DNA of 64,000 bases from CAXRDE01 sp964229355 (GCA_964229355.1 CAXRDE010000023.1:372001-436000); one strand, 5' to 3'. Shown: positions 17,095 to 26,644, counted from the stretch's first letter. Notes: generated by a model not told the origin, from the letters alone. A program made the numbers and translations.

Positions 17095-18227
17095 GGTGCT
17101 GAGTAATTGGGAGCCGCTTTGGTGAGGGTAATATTGTGGGGGTGACTCTCTTTCAGGCCCGCCCCACTGATCTTTACAAAGCGTCCGTCTCGCTGGAGTG
17201 CCGCCACCGTGGGTGTACCACAATAGCCCATGCCCGCACGTACACCGCCACAGAGCTGGTGCACCACTTCTGCCACCCTTCCCTTGTAAAGCACCCGACC
17301 CTCAATGCCTTCAGGCACCAGCTTGACGGCGTCCTGTTGAAAATAGCGGTCTTTAGAACCGCGCTCCATGGCGGCTATGGAGCCCATGCCCACGTAGGTT
17401 TTAAAGCGCTGACCTTCCCATTGAAACACTTCGCCAGGGGATTCTTCGGTCCCCGCCAGCAGACTGCCCACCATCACCACATCGGCTCCCGCCGCCAACG
17501 CTTTAACAATATCGCCAGAGGCTTTAATGCCCCCATCGGCAATGACGCCAACGCCTTTGCGTTGCGCATATTGCACCACAGCGCTAATGGCGGACAATTG
17601 CGGCATACCCACACCTGCTACCACGCGCGTGGTACAAATCGATCCGGGTCCAATACCCACTTTTACGGTATTGGCGCCGGCTTCTACCAAGTCGTGGGCG
17701 GCCTCTGCGGTGACAATATTGCCCGCCACCAGAGGCAAATGGGCAAACGCTTCACGAATCTGACGCACGGCAGCCAACACCCCCTGGGCATGACCATGGG
17801 CCGAGTCCAGCGTAATTACGTCTACACCGGCGTTCACCAGCGCGGTCACACGCTCCAGTACATCGGCCGAGGCCCCCACCGCAGCGCCGACCCGCAAACG
17901 TCCCTGCGCGTCAACACAAGCCTGGGGATATTCAGAGGGAGCCGGTTGCTGTTGTTTGACTTCAGCCACCTGCTGGGCCTGAGCCGCCACCGCTAGATTT
18001 TTGTGAATAAAGCCCAGTCCCCCCAGCCTTGCCAGTGCGATGGCCAACGGTGCTTCGGTGACCGTATCCATAGCCGCTGATACCAGCGGAATATTTAAGC
18101 GAATCTCAGACGTTAGACGGGTCTGCAATTGCACCTGCTGGGGCAAAACTTCAGAGTATGCCGGAATGAGCAACACATCATCAAAGGTAAGGGCTTCGCC
18201 AATCATTTTTCCGTTTAAACTATCCAT
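17091..18227 (-). CDS. guaB: IMP dehydrogenase lacking the CBS (Bateman) domain
   Basis: Oxidises IMP to XMP with NAD, the rate-limiting step to GMP. The catalytic core is complete: start MDSLNGKMIGEALTFDDVLL, AAMDTVTEAPLAIALARLGG, the active-site cysteine loop GPGSICTTRVVAGVG, DGGIKASGDIVKALAAGA and the mobile flap KDRYFQQDA...GIEGRVLYKG. At 378 residues it is about 110 shorter than usual: after AEVKQQQ the chain runs directly to the next barrel strand (GRLRVGAAVG), so the CBS pair that binds regulatory nucleotides is absent. ATG 18227 has an AAGGAG site. It follows guaA by 13 bases and overlaps the DUF3147 gene by four. Confidence 0.95.
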   Translation of the reverse strand: MDSLNGKMIGEALTFDDVLLIPAYSEVLPQQVQLQTRLTSEIRLNIPLVSAAMDTVTEAPLAIALARLGGLGFIHKNLAVAAQAQQVAEVKQQQPAPSEYPQACVDAQGRLRVGAAVGASADVLERVTALVNAGVDVITLDSAHGHAQGVLAAVRQIREAFAHLPLVAGNIVTAEAAHDLVEAGANTVKVGIGPGSICTTRVVAGVGMPQLSAISAVVQYAQRKGVGVIADGGIKASGDIVKALAAGADVVMVGSLLAGTEESPGEVFQWEGQRFKTYVGMGSIAAMERGSKDRYFQQDAVKLVPEGIEGRVLYKGRVAEVVHQLCGGVRAGMGYCGTPTVAALQRDGRFVKISGAGLKESHPHNITLTKAAPNYSAP

Positions 18228-18240
18228 CCTCAAAGGCTCC

Positions 18241-19776
18241 TTATTCCCACTCCACCGTCGCCGGGGGTTTAGATGAAATATCGTAGGTGACCCGATTAAT
18301 GCCACGTACTTCGTTAATGATCCGCTGGGACACCGTTTCCAGCAGTTCGTAGGGCAGACGAGACCAGGTGGCCGTCATAAAGTCCTGGGTATTCACACTG
18401 CGCACCACCGCCGTGTATTCATAGGTACGCTCGTCGCCCATGACCCCCACCGACTTCACCGGCAAAAGGGCCACAAAGGCCTGATCCACTTTGGCATACC
18501 ACCCGCTGCGCAGCAATTCTTCAATAAAAATCGCGTCAGCCCGCTGCAAGAGCGCCGCTTTTTCAGGGGTCACTTCACCCAAAATACGAATGCCCAGGCC
18601 GGGTCCTGGAAAAGGGTGGCGGTCCAACATGGCCGCCGGAATACCCAACTCACGCCCCACGGCACGCACTTCATCTTTAAACAGTTCGCGCAAGGGCTCT
18701 AAGAGCTCCAGATTGAGGCTTTCAGGCAGCCCGCCCACATTGTGATGAGACTTAATCGTAGCCGAAGGGCCTTTGACCGATTGAGACTCAATCACATCAG
18801 GATAAATCGTGCCCTGGGCCAAAAATTTGACGTCGCTCAGTTTTTGCGCTTCGGCCTGAAACACATCCACAAAGCCCTTGCCGATCAGCTTGCGCTTTTG
18901 CTCAGGGTCTGTGACCCCCTGCAAGGCCTCAAAAAAAGCCGCCTGGGCATTAATACAGCGAATATCCATCTGAAAATGCTGGCCGTAGGTGGCCATAACC
19001 TGCTCAGCTTCGTCCAGACGGAGTAAGCCGGTATCCACAAACAGACAGGTGAGCTGGTCGCCAATGGCCCGATGGACGAGCGCAGCCGTTACCGAAGAGT
19101 CCACACCACCAGAAAGCCCCAGCACCACCCGTTGCGTGCCCACCCGCTCGCGAATCTGGGCCACAGTGGTGTCAATGTAGGCTTCCATTGACCAGTTACA
19201 ACGGGCCTGGCATACGTCAAACACAAAATTACGCAAAAACTGGGAGCCGTGCTCGCTGTGGGTCACTTCAGGGTGAAATTGCACCCCATACCGCTGTTGG
19301 GTTTCATGGGCAATCACCGCCAGCGCGTTTTCGGAGCGGGCCAAAACGGCAAAACCTTCGGGCAGACGCGCCACATGGTCGCCGTGGCTCATCCACACCT
19401 GTGAACCCTCGGGAATGCCCGCCAGCAGGACGGTTTGCTCCACAATTTGAGACAGACGGGCCTTGCCAAACTCTCGCTTTGAGGCCGCCTCAACCAGCCC
19501 CCCATAGGACTGGCACATGTATTGCATGCCATAGCAAATGCCTAAAATAGGGATTGCTAAGTCCATCACCTCCGCATCGGGGACGGGTGCGCCCTCGGCA
19601 TACACCGAAGCCGGGCCCCCCGATAAAATTACGCCCACGGGTTGGCGGGCACGCAATTCAGCAGCGGGGGTGTTATAGGGCAGGATTTCGGCATAAACAC
19701 CCATTTCGCGAATGCGGCGGGCAATCAGTTGGTTGTACTGCGAACCAAAATCCAGAATCAAAATACCGTGTTGCAA
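18241..19776 (-). CDS. guaA: GMP synthase (glutamine-hydrolysing)
   Basis: 511 residues. The N-terminal glutamine amidotransferase has HGILILDFGSQYNQLIARR, the nucleophile in ILGICYGMQYM and the His-Glu pair in GVQFHPEVTHSEHG. The ATP-pyrophosphatase domain has the PP-loop VVLGLSGGVDSSV. The C-terminal dimerisation domain ends INRVTYDISSKPPATVEWE. It aminates XMP to GMP. The start is a TTG at 19776 with AGGAG seven bases upstream; the longer reading from 19863 has no ribosome site. It is the first gene of guaA-guaB-DUF3147. Confidence 0.96.
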   Translation of the reverse strand: MQHGILILDFGSQYNQLIARRIREMGVYAEILPYNTPAAELRARQPVGVILSGGPASVYAEGAPVPDAEVMDLAIPILGICYGMQYMCQSYGGLVEAASKREFGKARLSQIVEQTVLLAGIPEGSQVWMSHGDHVARLPEGFAVLARSENALAVIAHETQQRYGVQFHPEVTHSEHGSQFLRNFVFDVCQARCNWSMEAYIDTTVAQIRERVGTQRVVLGLSGGVDSSVTAALVHRAIGDQLTCLFVDTGLLRLDEAEQVMATYGQHFQMDIRCINAQAAFFEALQGVTDPEQKRKLIGKGFVDVFQAEAQKLSDVKFLAQGTIYPDVIESQSVKGPSATIKSHHNVGGLPESLNLELLEPLRELFKDEVRAVGRELGIPAAMLDRHPFPGPGLGIRILGEVTPEKAALLQRADAIFIEELLRSGWYAKVDQAFVALLPVKSVGVMGDERTYEYTAVVRSVNTQDFMTATWSRLPYELLETVSQRIINEVRGINRVTYDISSKPPATVEWE

Positions 19777-19936
19777 AGTCAATCTCCTCGGGTGAAAACT
19801 CGTTTTTTTCAGTGTAGCAGAGGCATTAACGGGAAATAAAAAGCCCCTTAAAGTTTTATGCATTTGCAGGCCTTTCTCTGGGCTTTTGATGGAGATTTTT
19901 TTATGATCAGAAAAAAGAGAAAGCGATACCCTTTTT

Positions 19937-20476
19937 ATGCATACCCCTCAGCCACACTCCCGTCGATTCACAGCCTCTATCCTCGGAATTGCCCTGTGTG
20001 CAGGAGCTGGATTATCGGCCTGCAGCGCCCCCAACAACTCGGGACCACAGCCAGAAGTTCGGGTCACCCAACAGCAACTCGGCGAATGCGCCCAGGAAGT
20101 CCTGTACGTGAAACTTCAGAATCAGAGCCCCGCTCAGGTCAGTACCGAAATCGTAAGCCCCGGTGCCTTTAAACATCAGTACCGCGTCATCACCCTGGAT
20201 ACCACAGGCATGGCCTCAGGCACTCTAAAAATCACGGGCACCTTGGGCAGCCGCAGTCAGGGCTCTTTTGTCTTGACTTCCGCTAGCCCCACATACCCCT
20301 GTCAGGGCGAAGGCGAGACGGGCGTTAGCTCAGCGGTAAACGTGGAGCCCGGTACACAATTCACCTTGAGCCAGACTTTTCAACAGGGGCAAGTGTTTCG
20401 CCTACTCACCGAGGGCAGCTGGCAAGATGCAGAAAATACCACCAACAGTGTGCAATGGCGCTTTCAGGTTGAATAA
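19937..20476 (+). CDS. Small secreted lipoprotein of unknown function
   Basis: 179 residues with signal sequence RRFTASILGIALCAGAGLSAC and lipobox LSAC. The mature part is beta-rich (VLYVKLQNQSPAQVSTEIV, TGMASGTLKITGTLGSRSQG, FRLLTEGSWQDAENTTNSVQWRF) and has one further pair of cysteines. No family is recognised. It lies alone, divergent from guaA and upstream of the radical SAM gene's own promoter. Confidence 0.7.
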   Translation: MHTPQPHSRRFTASILGIALCAGAGLSACSAPNNSGPQPEVRVTQQQLGECAQEVLYVKLQNQSPAQVSTEIVSPGAFKHQYRVITLDTTGMASGTLKITGTLGSRSQGSFVLTSASPTYPCQGEGETGVSSAVNVEPGTQFTLSQTFQQGQVFRLLTEGSWQDAENTTNSVQWRFQVE

Positions 20477-20490
20477 GACCTCAGGGTTGG

Positions 20491-20520
20491 GTGACTAATC
20501 CCCCTTCTCTCCGCTATAAT
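20491..20520 (+). promoter_or_regulatory. Promoter of the radical SAM gene
   Basis: GTGACT (20491-20496, 4 of 6 consensus bases), an 18-base spacer and a perfect TATAAT at 20515-20520. It lies inside the longest open frame of the downstream gene, which argues that translation starts later, at ATG 20557. Confidence 0.55.
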
Positions 20521-20556
20521 GAGAAAAGCTTTTTTGGAGAAAACTTCCCCTGCCCT

Positions 20557-23376
20557 ATGCAAAACACGCAAAACACGCAAAAGAAACCCCATCCTTACCA
20601 GGATTTTATTCAAAACGTCGAAAAGCCCGCCCGCTATCTGGGGGGCGAATACCTGTCCATACAAAAAGACTGGGACAGCACCCCCGTCAAGGTGGCCATT
20701 GCCTTCCCGGATATTTATGAAATCGGCATGTCCCATATGGGCATGAAAATTCTCTATTCGATTCTGAACAAAAAAGAAGATATTTTGGCCGAGCGCGTTT
20801 ACTGCCCCTGGATCGACATGGAAAAAGAACTGCGCGCCCGCAGTTTGCCCCTCTACACCATGGAAAACAATCGCTCGCTGGCAGAATTTGACGTGGTGGG
20901 CTTTTCATTACAGTATGAAATGACCTACACCAACGTGCTCACCATGCTAGATCTCTGTCAAATCCCCGTCCGCGCTGAAAACCGAGACCTGAGCTATCCG
21001 CTGATTATTGCCGGTGGCCCCTGTGCCGTAAACCCCGAGCCCATGTCGCCCTTTATTGACGCCTTTGTGGTGGGTGATGGCGAAGAGATTTTCCCACAAA
21101 TTAGCCGCACCTATGTGGAGCTGCGGGAAGCGGGCGCCAGCAAACAAGAGATTTTGATTGCCCTGGCGAAATTGGGCGGTGTGTATTGCCCGGCATTGTA
21201 CGCCACCGAAGAAGAAGACTTTACCGGTTTTACCGTGGTTTCAGGGGCAAAATTTGAAGGCGTACCTGACATTGTACGCCGCACCATGGTGGAAGATATA
21301 AACAATTACCCTTACCCCACCGACTCGCCCGTGGCCACCACCGAAGCGGTTTTTGACCGCACCACCATGGAAATTGCCCGTGGCTGTACCGAAGGCTGCC
21401 GCTTTTGTCAGGCGGGCATGATTTACCGCCCGGTGCGGGAGCGCGACCCTGAACAAATCATTGAAAACGTGCTCAAAAGCATTGATACCGCGGGCTATAA
21501 CGAAAGCAGTCTCACGGCCCTGTCCACCGCAGACTTTAGCTGTGTCTCGCCCCTGGTGCGTCAGCTGATGAAGCGCCTCAAAGAAAAACGGGTATCACTG
21601 TCCGTGGCTTCACTGCGGGCCTATGGCTTAAGTGGCGATCTGCTCGATGAAATTTCAGACGTGCGCAACACCAGTTTGACCTTTGCCCCCGAGGCGGGCA
21701 CCCAGCGCATGCGCGACGTGATCAACAAAAACATCACCGAAGAAGACATTGCCAAATCCGCCCACAATATCTTTTCACGGGGCTGGCGCAAAATGAAGCT
21801 CTATTTTATGATCGGCCTGCCCACCGAGACCGACGAAGATGTAGAGGGCATTATGCACACCGCCAACCGCATGTTGGACGTAGCCAAGCAATACTACAAA
21901 CGCTGGCGCATGATTAACGTCACCGCGTCAGTGTCATCCTTTGTACCCAAGCCCCACACCCCTTTTCAGTGGTGCCAAATGGACGATCTCGAAGCCACCC
22001 AGCGCAAACAGCAAATGCTGCTCAAACTCTCACGAGAGTACCGCGTGGGCTTTAAATGGCACGAGTCACTCATCAGCCATTTAGAAGGCATTGTGTCGCG
22101 GGGCGATCGCAAGGTGGGTGAGCTGATCGAAGCGGTCTGGAAAAAGGGCGCCCGCTTTGATGGCTGGAGCCAGGTGATGGACTTTCAACTGTGGATGGAC
22201 ACCCTGGAAGAACTGAACTTAGACAAATACGTGTACTTCCGCACCATTCCCCTGGACTCTAAATTGCCCTGGGGCCATATTCATGTGGGTGTCGAACCCA
22301 AGTTCTTACAACAAGAGTACAAGCGCGCCATTAAAGATCGTCTGTCTCCCCCTTGCGGAAAACCCTTTCGCGCCAAAGTACACCACACCAACGTCGAAGA
22401 CCACGACGCGGATCAGCGCAAACTGGTGTGCTATAGCTGCGGTGTGACCTGCGATATGAAGCTGATGCGCGACGAGCGCAAAGAATACCTCTTAAAACTC
22501 CATGCCGAGCAGCCCCCCGAAGTGCTGCCCGATCCTGAAGTGGGTGAATTGCGCAAACCCAAACTCGAAAAATTTGAGCAGGGTGAAGCCTTTACCTATC
22601 GCGCGGTGTACACCAAATTACACCGTGCCCAGTATCTGGCCCACAGCGATCTTATTCGTACCCTGCCCCGTATTGTGCGTCGGGCAGGCTTTGAGGCTTA
22701 CTACTCACAAGGCTACCACCCCAAGCCGGTCATGAGCTTTGGACCTGCCCTGAGCTTAGGCATTCCCAGTTTTGGTGAGTTCCTGGAGTTTCAGCTGGTG
22801 GAAGATCTGCAACCTGAAGCCATGTTGCCCCGCCTGAACGCCGCCTGCTCAGAAGGCATTCAGTTCATGGCCTTAGAAAAGGTCAGCAAAGATCAAAAGA
22901 GCCTGAGCAAATTGATCAACGGTGCTACCTGGTTGGTGGGCGTCTCTCGCGATGTGCTCAGCAACCTCTGTCAGGTGCGCGATAGCCATTTAGAAGAGGT
23001 GTTGGACCAGCGGATTCACGCGCTCCTGGCCAGCGATGCCCTGGTGGTGGAACGCACCCGCAAAGAGCGCACCCGCGATGTGGATGTGCGTCAGCTGATC
23101 GGAGATCTGGAGCGGGTGGATACGCAGCATAAAGCACAGATTGCCCCTTACCTGAACGATTTACTCTGGGAACAGGGCGACGATGAGCTGGTGTACTTCC
23201 GCATGCATTTACAAATTGCAGGCCCCGACAGCGTGAAGCCCGTGGAAGTGATGAAACTGCTCTTTGGTAACGATGACTTTTATTACCAGAGCGCTCGTCT
23301 GTCTTTAGAGCCTTACCGTGGGGCCGCTCCCCTGCTGACCGAAGCCCATGACGCCTCGGCCGAACTGGCTCACTAA
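20557..23376 (+). CDS. B12-binding-type radical SAM protein fused to DUF2344
   Basis: About 939 residues from ATG 20557; an earlier GTG at 20491 coincides with the promoter. The order is a cobalamin-binding-like region (IAFPDIYEIGMSHMGMKILY, PLIIAGGPCAVNPEPM), a radical SAM barrel with the 4Fe-4S motif C-x3-C-x2-C in ARGCTEGCRFCQAGMIYRP, a cysteine pair CYSCGVTC near residue 630, and a C-terminal DUF2344 domain (about 690-930: YLAHSDLIRTLPRIVRRAGF, YSQGYHPKPVMSFGPALSLG). This matches TIGR03960 plus TIGR03936, often fused. The biological substrate is not established; genes of this pair commonly lie near RNase E/G and ribosomal protein genes elsewhere, but not here. The last 29 bases overlap the VWA gene. 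Confidence 0.92.
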   Translation: MQNTQNTQKKPHPYQDFIQNVEKPARYLGGEYLSIQKDWDSTPVKVAIAFPDIYEIGMSHMGMKILYSILNKKEDILAERVYCPWIDMEKELRARSLPLYTMENNRSLAEFDVVGFSLQYEMTYTNVLTMLDLCQIPVRAENRDLSYPLIIAGGPCAVNPEPMSPFIDAFVVGDGEEIFPQISRTYVELREAGASKQEILIALAKLGGVYCPALYATEEEDFTGFTVVSGAKFEGVPDIVRRTMVEDINNYPYPTDSPVATTEAVFDRTTMEIARGCTEGCRFCQAGMIYRPVRERDPEQIIENVLKSIDTAGYNESSLTALSTADFSCVSPLVRQLMKRLKEKRVSLSVASLRAYGLSGDLLDEISDVRNTSLTFAPEAGTQRMRDVINKNITEEDIAKSAHNIFSRGWRKMKLYFMIGLPTETDEDVEGIMHTANRMLDVAKQYYKRWRMINVTASVSSFVPKPHTPFQWCQMDDLEATQRKQQMLLKLSREYRVGFKWHESLISHLEGIVSRGDRKVGELIEAVWKKGARFDGWSQVMDFQLWMDTLEELNLDKYVYFRTIPLDSKLPWGHIHVGVEPKFLQQEYKRAIKDRLSPPCGKPFRAKVHHTNVEDHDADQRKLVCYSCGVTCDMKLMRDERKEYLLKLHAEQPPEVLPDPEVGELRKPKLEKFEQGEAFTYRAVYTKLHRAQYLAHSDLIRTLPRIVRRAGFEAYYSQGYHPKPVMSFGPALSLGIPSFGEFLEFQLVEDLQPEAMLPRLNAACSEGIQFMALEKVSKDQKSLSKLINGATWLVGVSRDVLSNLCQVRDSHLEEVLDQRIHALLASDALVVERTRKERTRDVDVRQLIGDLERVDTQHKAQIAPYLNDLLWEQGDDELVYFRMHLQIAGPDSVKPVEVMKLLFGNDDFYYQSARLSLEPYRGAAPLLTEAHDASAELAH

Positions 23377-24943
23377 AGATCGCTTTACCCATTTACGGCA
23401 AGTCTGGGCCCAGGCTCAGGCTTGCTGGCCTTCTGCTCCCTTGCCCGTGCAATGGATTCCCGCTCCCGCTGAGGCCGCTGACACAGATACAGGGATTTGG
23501 AGCGATCTGAGACACCGCGAAGTCCAGATTCATGGCCCCGCTTTTTACCGTCATCTTGAAAACCAGGGGCTCAAAGCTTATGGCTTTGTATGTCTGGCTC
23601 AGCACATAGGCTACATTCACCTTCAACCGGGAAACGCCCGATTTGCAGGAAGTTTGCAGTGGCAAGCGCGCCACTTTTTTAAAGCCAACACCCCCTCAGA
23701 GGCCCTGCGGGCCGACCAGTACTTGCAATATTTTTTAGCTATTGGCATTGATGCGGTTTTACACCGGGCAGGTACGCCCGTGGCGAGTCTGTATAAAAAA
23801 AACAACCTGGGGCTGCCCCCGTGGATTTTACGCCTTTATGAAATCCTCTTCAGGCTGCCCGCACAGGATTTATGTCAGGGGCAGCCCTTATCTGAAATCG
23901 AAGCTGCCTGCGCTCATCTGGCCGCACAGCTTTGGCTGAACCGCCGCTGGAACCCCTACACCCCAGCCCAACGTATGCAACAGCAATTGCAAGCCTTCTT
24001 AGCCTATGCCTTGCCCCTTTGTCAGCATGCTCCATCCACCGCCACGCCTTACACCGGCCTGGTTATGACCGTGGATCAACCGCTAGGACTCGCCTTGCCC
24101 ACACCTCGCACCGCCCCCATAGACCCTCAATCCCCCCATGACACCCAAAACAGCCCGCCAAAACCTGGCAAGCAAACGCTGCTGAAGCCCTCAGAATATA
24201 TCACCCAGCTGCCCCACCATCCGCCGTCGGCACTGCTGAGTCAGTATTATAGCGAGCGGGCCTGGCCTCATCTGTTTCCCCTACCCCAACACGCTTCTCC
24301 CTTGACCTTCACCCCCGAATCCCAACAGCTTTGGCAGCTGGGGGAACCCATTCAGCAACTGCACTGGCAGGCTTCGCTCCAGCAAAGTCCCACGGTGATT
24401 CCGGGCTTTACCACCCGGCAGTATCCGCCCGTGCCCGAAGATCCCTTCAAGGCGGGGGGATTTCCGCAGGCGCTCACCTTATTGCTTGACGCCTCGCAGT
24501 CCATGCCCAACCCACAAGAAACGCTTTCGCCAGCCGTGCTGCAGGGCTTCGTGTGGATGCTCTCTGCCTTGCAACACCAGCTGGATGTAAAAGTGGTGAA
24601 CTGGGCCGAAAGTCGCAAACAGACGCCCTACACCCAGAATCGTCAGCAACTCAGCGAGGCCTTACTGCAGGTGCCCGCAGGCGCTACCCATTTTCCCTGG
24701 GACGATTACTTACACACCCCGGCGCAGGGGATCGTGGTCATTCTTTCGGATCTGGGTCTCTTACAAAATCTACAGGCTCTGTGCCGAGACGAACCCCACC
24801 GTCGTCAACGGCTCAACGCCCATGCTTTAACCTATTGTTTCCTGGACCTGCCCTTTGACGCCCCCTTGCAACAGCAAAGCCTGGCCGAATTACAAAGCCA
24901 TTTGCCCCGCTGGCACTTTGCCCTGCTTGAGGACCTGGCATGA
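23348..24943 (+). CDS. VWA (von Willebrand factor A) domain protein with an unassigned N-terminal domain
   Basis: 531 residues. The C-terminal third is a VWA domain with the metal-ion-dependent adhesion site D-x-S-x-S in LTLLLDASQSMPNP (about residue 378) and a later VVILSDLG aspartate. Residues about 1-210 contain YGFVCLAQHIGYIHLQPGN, which sits where related VWA proteins carry a metallopeptidase-like HExxH segment; here it is not conserved, so catalysis is doubtful. A Pro/Thr-rich linker (about 230-290) separates the parts. Such proteins usually act with a MoxR AAA+ ATPase as chaperones in complex maturation. No MoxR gene is nearby. It overlaps the next gene by four bases (ATGA). Confidence 0.7.
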   Translation: MTPRPNWLTKDRFTHLRQVWAQAQACWPSAPLPVQWIPAPAEAADTDTGIWSDLRHREVQIHGPAFYRHLENQGLKAYGFVCLAQHIGYIHLQPGNARFAGSLQWQARHFFKANTPSEALRADQYLQYFLAIGIDAVLHRAGTPVASLYKKNNLGLPPWILRLYEILFRLPAQDLCQGQPLSEIEAACAHLAAQLWLNRRWNPYTPAQRMQQQLQAFLAYALPLCQHAPSTATPYTGLVMTVDQPLGLALPTPRTAPIDPQSPHDTQNSPPKPGKQTLLKPSEYITQLPHHPPSALLSQYYSERAWPHLFPLPQHASPLTFTPESQQLWQLGEPIQQLHWQASLQQSPTVIPGFTTRQYPPVPEDPFKAGGFPQALTLLLDASQSMPNPQETLSPAVLQGFVWMLSALQHQLDVKVVNWAESRKQTPYTQNRQQLSEALLQVPAGATHFPWDDYLHTPAQGIVVILSDLGLLQNLQALCRDEPHRRQRLNAHALTYCFLDLPFDAPLQQQSLAELQSHLPRWHFALLEDLA

Positions 24944-25359
24944 GCCGCATCTCTCTAAAACAGGTCTACCGCCACTTACAACGCATGCCGCCCCCTCACC
25001 CCTGTACCCTGGAACAGGTCCTGGGCTGGATGCAGCAATACCAGGATTCGCAGGGTCAGCCAGTGTTTACCCACCTTCAGATTGCGTCCACGGACCCCCT
25101 CTGGCAACAGCTCTCGCAAACCTACCACAGCCAGGATATTTTATGTGATGCCACCACTCAGGAAATATGGGTCAGGGCCTGCTGCCATTGGGGAAATCTA
25201 GCGATCGAAGATGAATCACCCGCCCTGAGTCAGTCCCGTTGGCAAGCGTTGAACCCCCTGCAAACCCAGCATTACCTAAAGGTTTACCATCAGCACCAGC
25301 GGCGACAAGATGCCCTGCAAAAGATGCGGGAACGTCAGCAAACGCGAAATACCGAATAG
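24940..25359 (+). CDS. Uncharacterised partner of the VWA protein
   Basis: 139 residues, starting inside the VWA gene's stop (ATGA overlap), so translation is coupled. The sequence (MSRISLKQVYRHLQRMPPPH, then QSRWQALNPLQTQHYLKVYH and a basic Gln-rich C-terminus QHQRRQDALQKMRERQ) has no signal peptide and no recognised domain. It probably works with the VWA protein on positional evidence alone. Confidence 0.65.
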   Translation: MSRISLKQVYRHLQRMPPPHPCTLEQVLGWMQQYQDSQGQPVFTHLQIASTDPLWQQLSQTYHSQDILCDATTQEIWVRACCHWGNLAIEDESPALSQSRWQALNPLQTQHYLKVYHQHQRRQDALQKMRERQQTRNTE

Positions 25360-25471
25360 GCATCCTTAAAGTTTTTTCATTTTTTGTCGAAACCGCTCTG
25401 CAATGGCCACAAATTCCAGTAAACTGTTGAGATATTCCAGTCACCCTATTCATCCAAAGGAAAGTTACACC

Positions 25472-25900
25472 ATGAGTATTATTCAAGAGTTCAAAGAGTT
25501 TGCGGTCAAAGGCAATGTGATCGATATGGCCGTGGGGGTCATTATTGGGGGCGCGTTTGGCAAAATCGTTACCTCACTGGTGGCCGACGTGGTGATGCCT
25601 CCCATTGGCTTATTGCTCGGTGGCATGGACTTTACAAGCTTCTCATTGGTACTCAAAGAAGCCGCTGGCAAGGATCCTGCAGTGGCCATTCAGTATGGTA
25701 AATTCATTCAGGTCAGCGTGGACTTTTTGATTGTGGCCATGGTGATTTTTATTGCGGTCAAAGGCATTAATCGTTTAAAGCGCAAAGAAGAAGCCAAAGA
25801 AGAAGTCAAAGAAGAGGCCAAAGAAGCCGCTGCTCCGCCCAGCAACGAAGAGGTGTTACTGGCCGAAATTCGCGACCTCTTAAAAGCCCAGAAGTCTTAA
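25472..25900 (+). CDS. mscL: Large-conductance mechanosensitive channel MscL
   Basis: 142 residues, normal for the family. Start MSIIQEFKEFAVKGNVIDMA, first membrane helix with the gate sequence VGVIIGGAFGKIVTSLVADV, VMPPIGLLLGGMDF, second helix VDFLIVAMVIFIAVKGIN and a charged C-terminal helix bundle (KRKEEAKEEVKEEAKE) ending in the EEVLLAEIRDLLK coil. It forms a pentameric inner-membrane pore that opens on osmotic downshock. ATG 25472 is preceded by AAAGGAAAG; an upstream in-frame ATG at 25403 lacks this. Confidence 0.96.
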   Translation: MSIIQEFKEFAVKGNVIDMAVGVIIGGAFGKIVTSLVADVVMPPIGLLLGGMDFTSFSLVLKEAAGKDPAVAIQYGKFIQVSVDFLIVAMVIFIAVKGINRLKRKEEAKEEVKEEAKEAAAPPSNEEVLLAEIRDLLKAQKS

Positions 25901-25904
25901 AGCC

Positions 25905-26639
25905 ATGTACGGTGGCCACCTGCTCTTTGACACCTACGATAGCTACGGTGAAATTCGGGTTTTAGCGCAGGGCGAAAAGCGCCTGCTCTCTTTTGGTCCT
26001 GGCGATGAACAAAGTGCGGGCTTTACCCAAATGCCTCACGCGCTGGTGTTTGACTACACCCAGGCCATGTTACTCAGCCTGCTCTTTGCCGAGCCCAAAA
26101 AAGTCTTGCTGTTGGGACTCGGGGCCGGCAGCCTGGCCACCTGTCTTCACTACCACTACGCCCGCAGCCAGCTGACCGTGGTAGAGCTACGCCAAAGCGT
26201 TATTGATGTGGCCTACCGCTATTTTGGCTTGCCCCGCAGCAAGCGATTAAACGTCCACTGCGGGGAAGCTTTAGACACCCTGCAAGGTCTCCCCGGCCAG
26301 TACGATATTATCTTTAGCGATATTTACCTGCAAGAAGGCATGCACCATAGCCAGCGCAACGCCACATATATTGCAGCCTGTGCACGCCATCTCAAGCCCG
26401 AGGGGATTTTGGTAACCAATTGCTGGCGTGAACATCAAGAAGACAATGAGGTGCTCAGCCTTTTACAGTCACGTTTTGCCGCCGTCAACACCTGCACCAC
26501 CCCCGACAATAACTGGCTGATTTTTGCCCGCCAGGGCTCTCTTGAAGTGCAAAACAGCCACAAAGAAACGGCCAAACAGCTGAGCAAACAACTGGGCTTT
26601 TCGCTGAATAAACACCTGAAGCGTTTTCAGCGGGCTTAA
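25905..26639 (+). CDS. Spermidine synthase-like methyltransferase-fold protein
   Basis: 244 residues with the SpeE-type Rossmann fold: LLLGLGAGSLATCLHYHY (cofactor loop), LTVVELRQSVIDVAYRYF with the acidic end of strand 2, and YDIIFSDIYLQEGM in place of the polyamine-site DxxxP. The N-terminal beta region begins MYGGHLLFDTYDSYGEIRVL. The family includes true aminopropyltransferases and many SpeE-like proteins of unknown substrate; the DIYL rather than D-x-x-D-P site favours the latter. It follows mscL by four bases. Confidence 0.75.
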   Translation: MYGGHLLFDTYDSYGEIRVLAQGEKRLLSFGPGDEQSAGFTQMPHALVFDYTQAMLLSLLFAEPKKVLLLGLGAGSLATCLHYHYARSQLTVVELRQSVIDVAYRYFGLPRSKRLNVHCGEALDTLQGLPGQYDIIFSDIYLQEGMHHSQRNATYIAACARHLKPEGILVTNCWREHQEDNEVLSLLQSRFAAVNTCTTPDNNWLIFARQGSLEVQNSHKETAKQLSKQLGFSLNKHLKRFQRA

Positions 26640-26644
26640 AAAGC

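Noticed and set aside
20491..20556. GTG start for the radical SAM gene
   Set aside because: The GTG overlaps the -35 box and a perfect TATAAT lies downstream of it.
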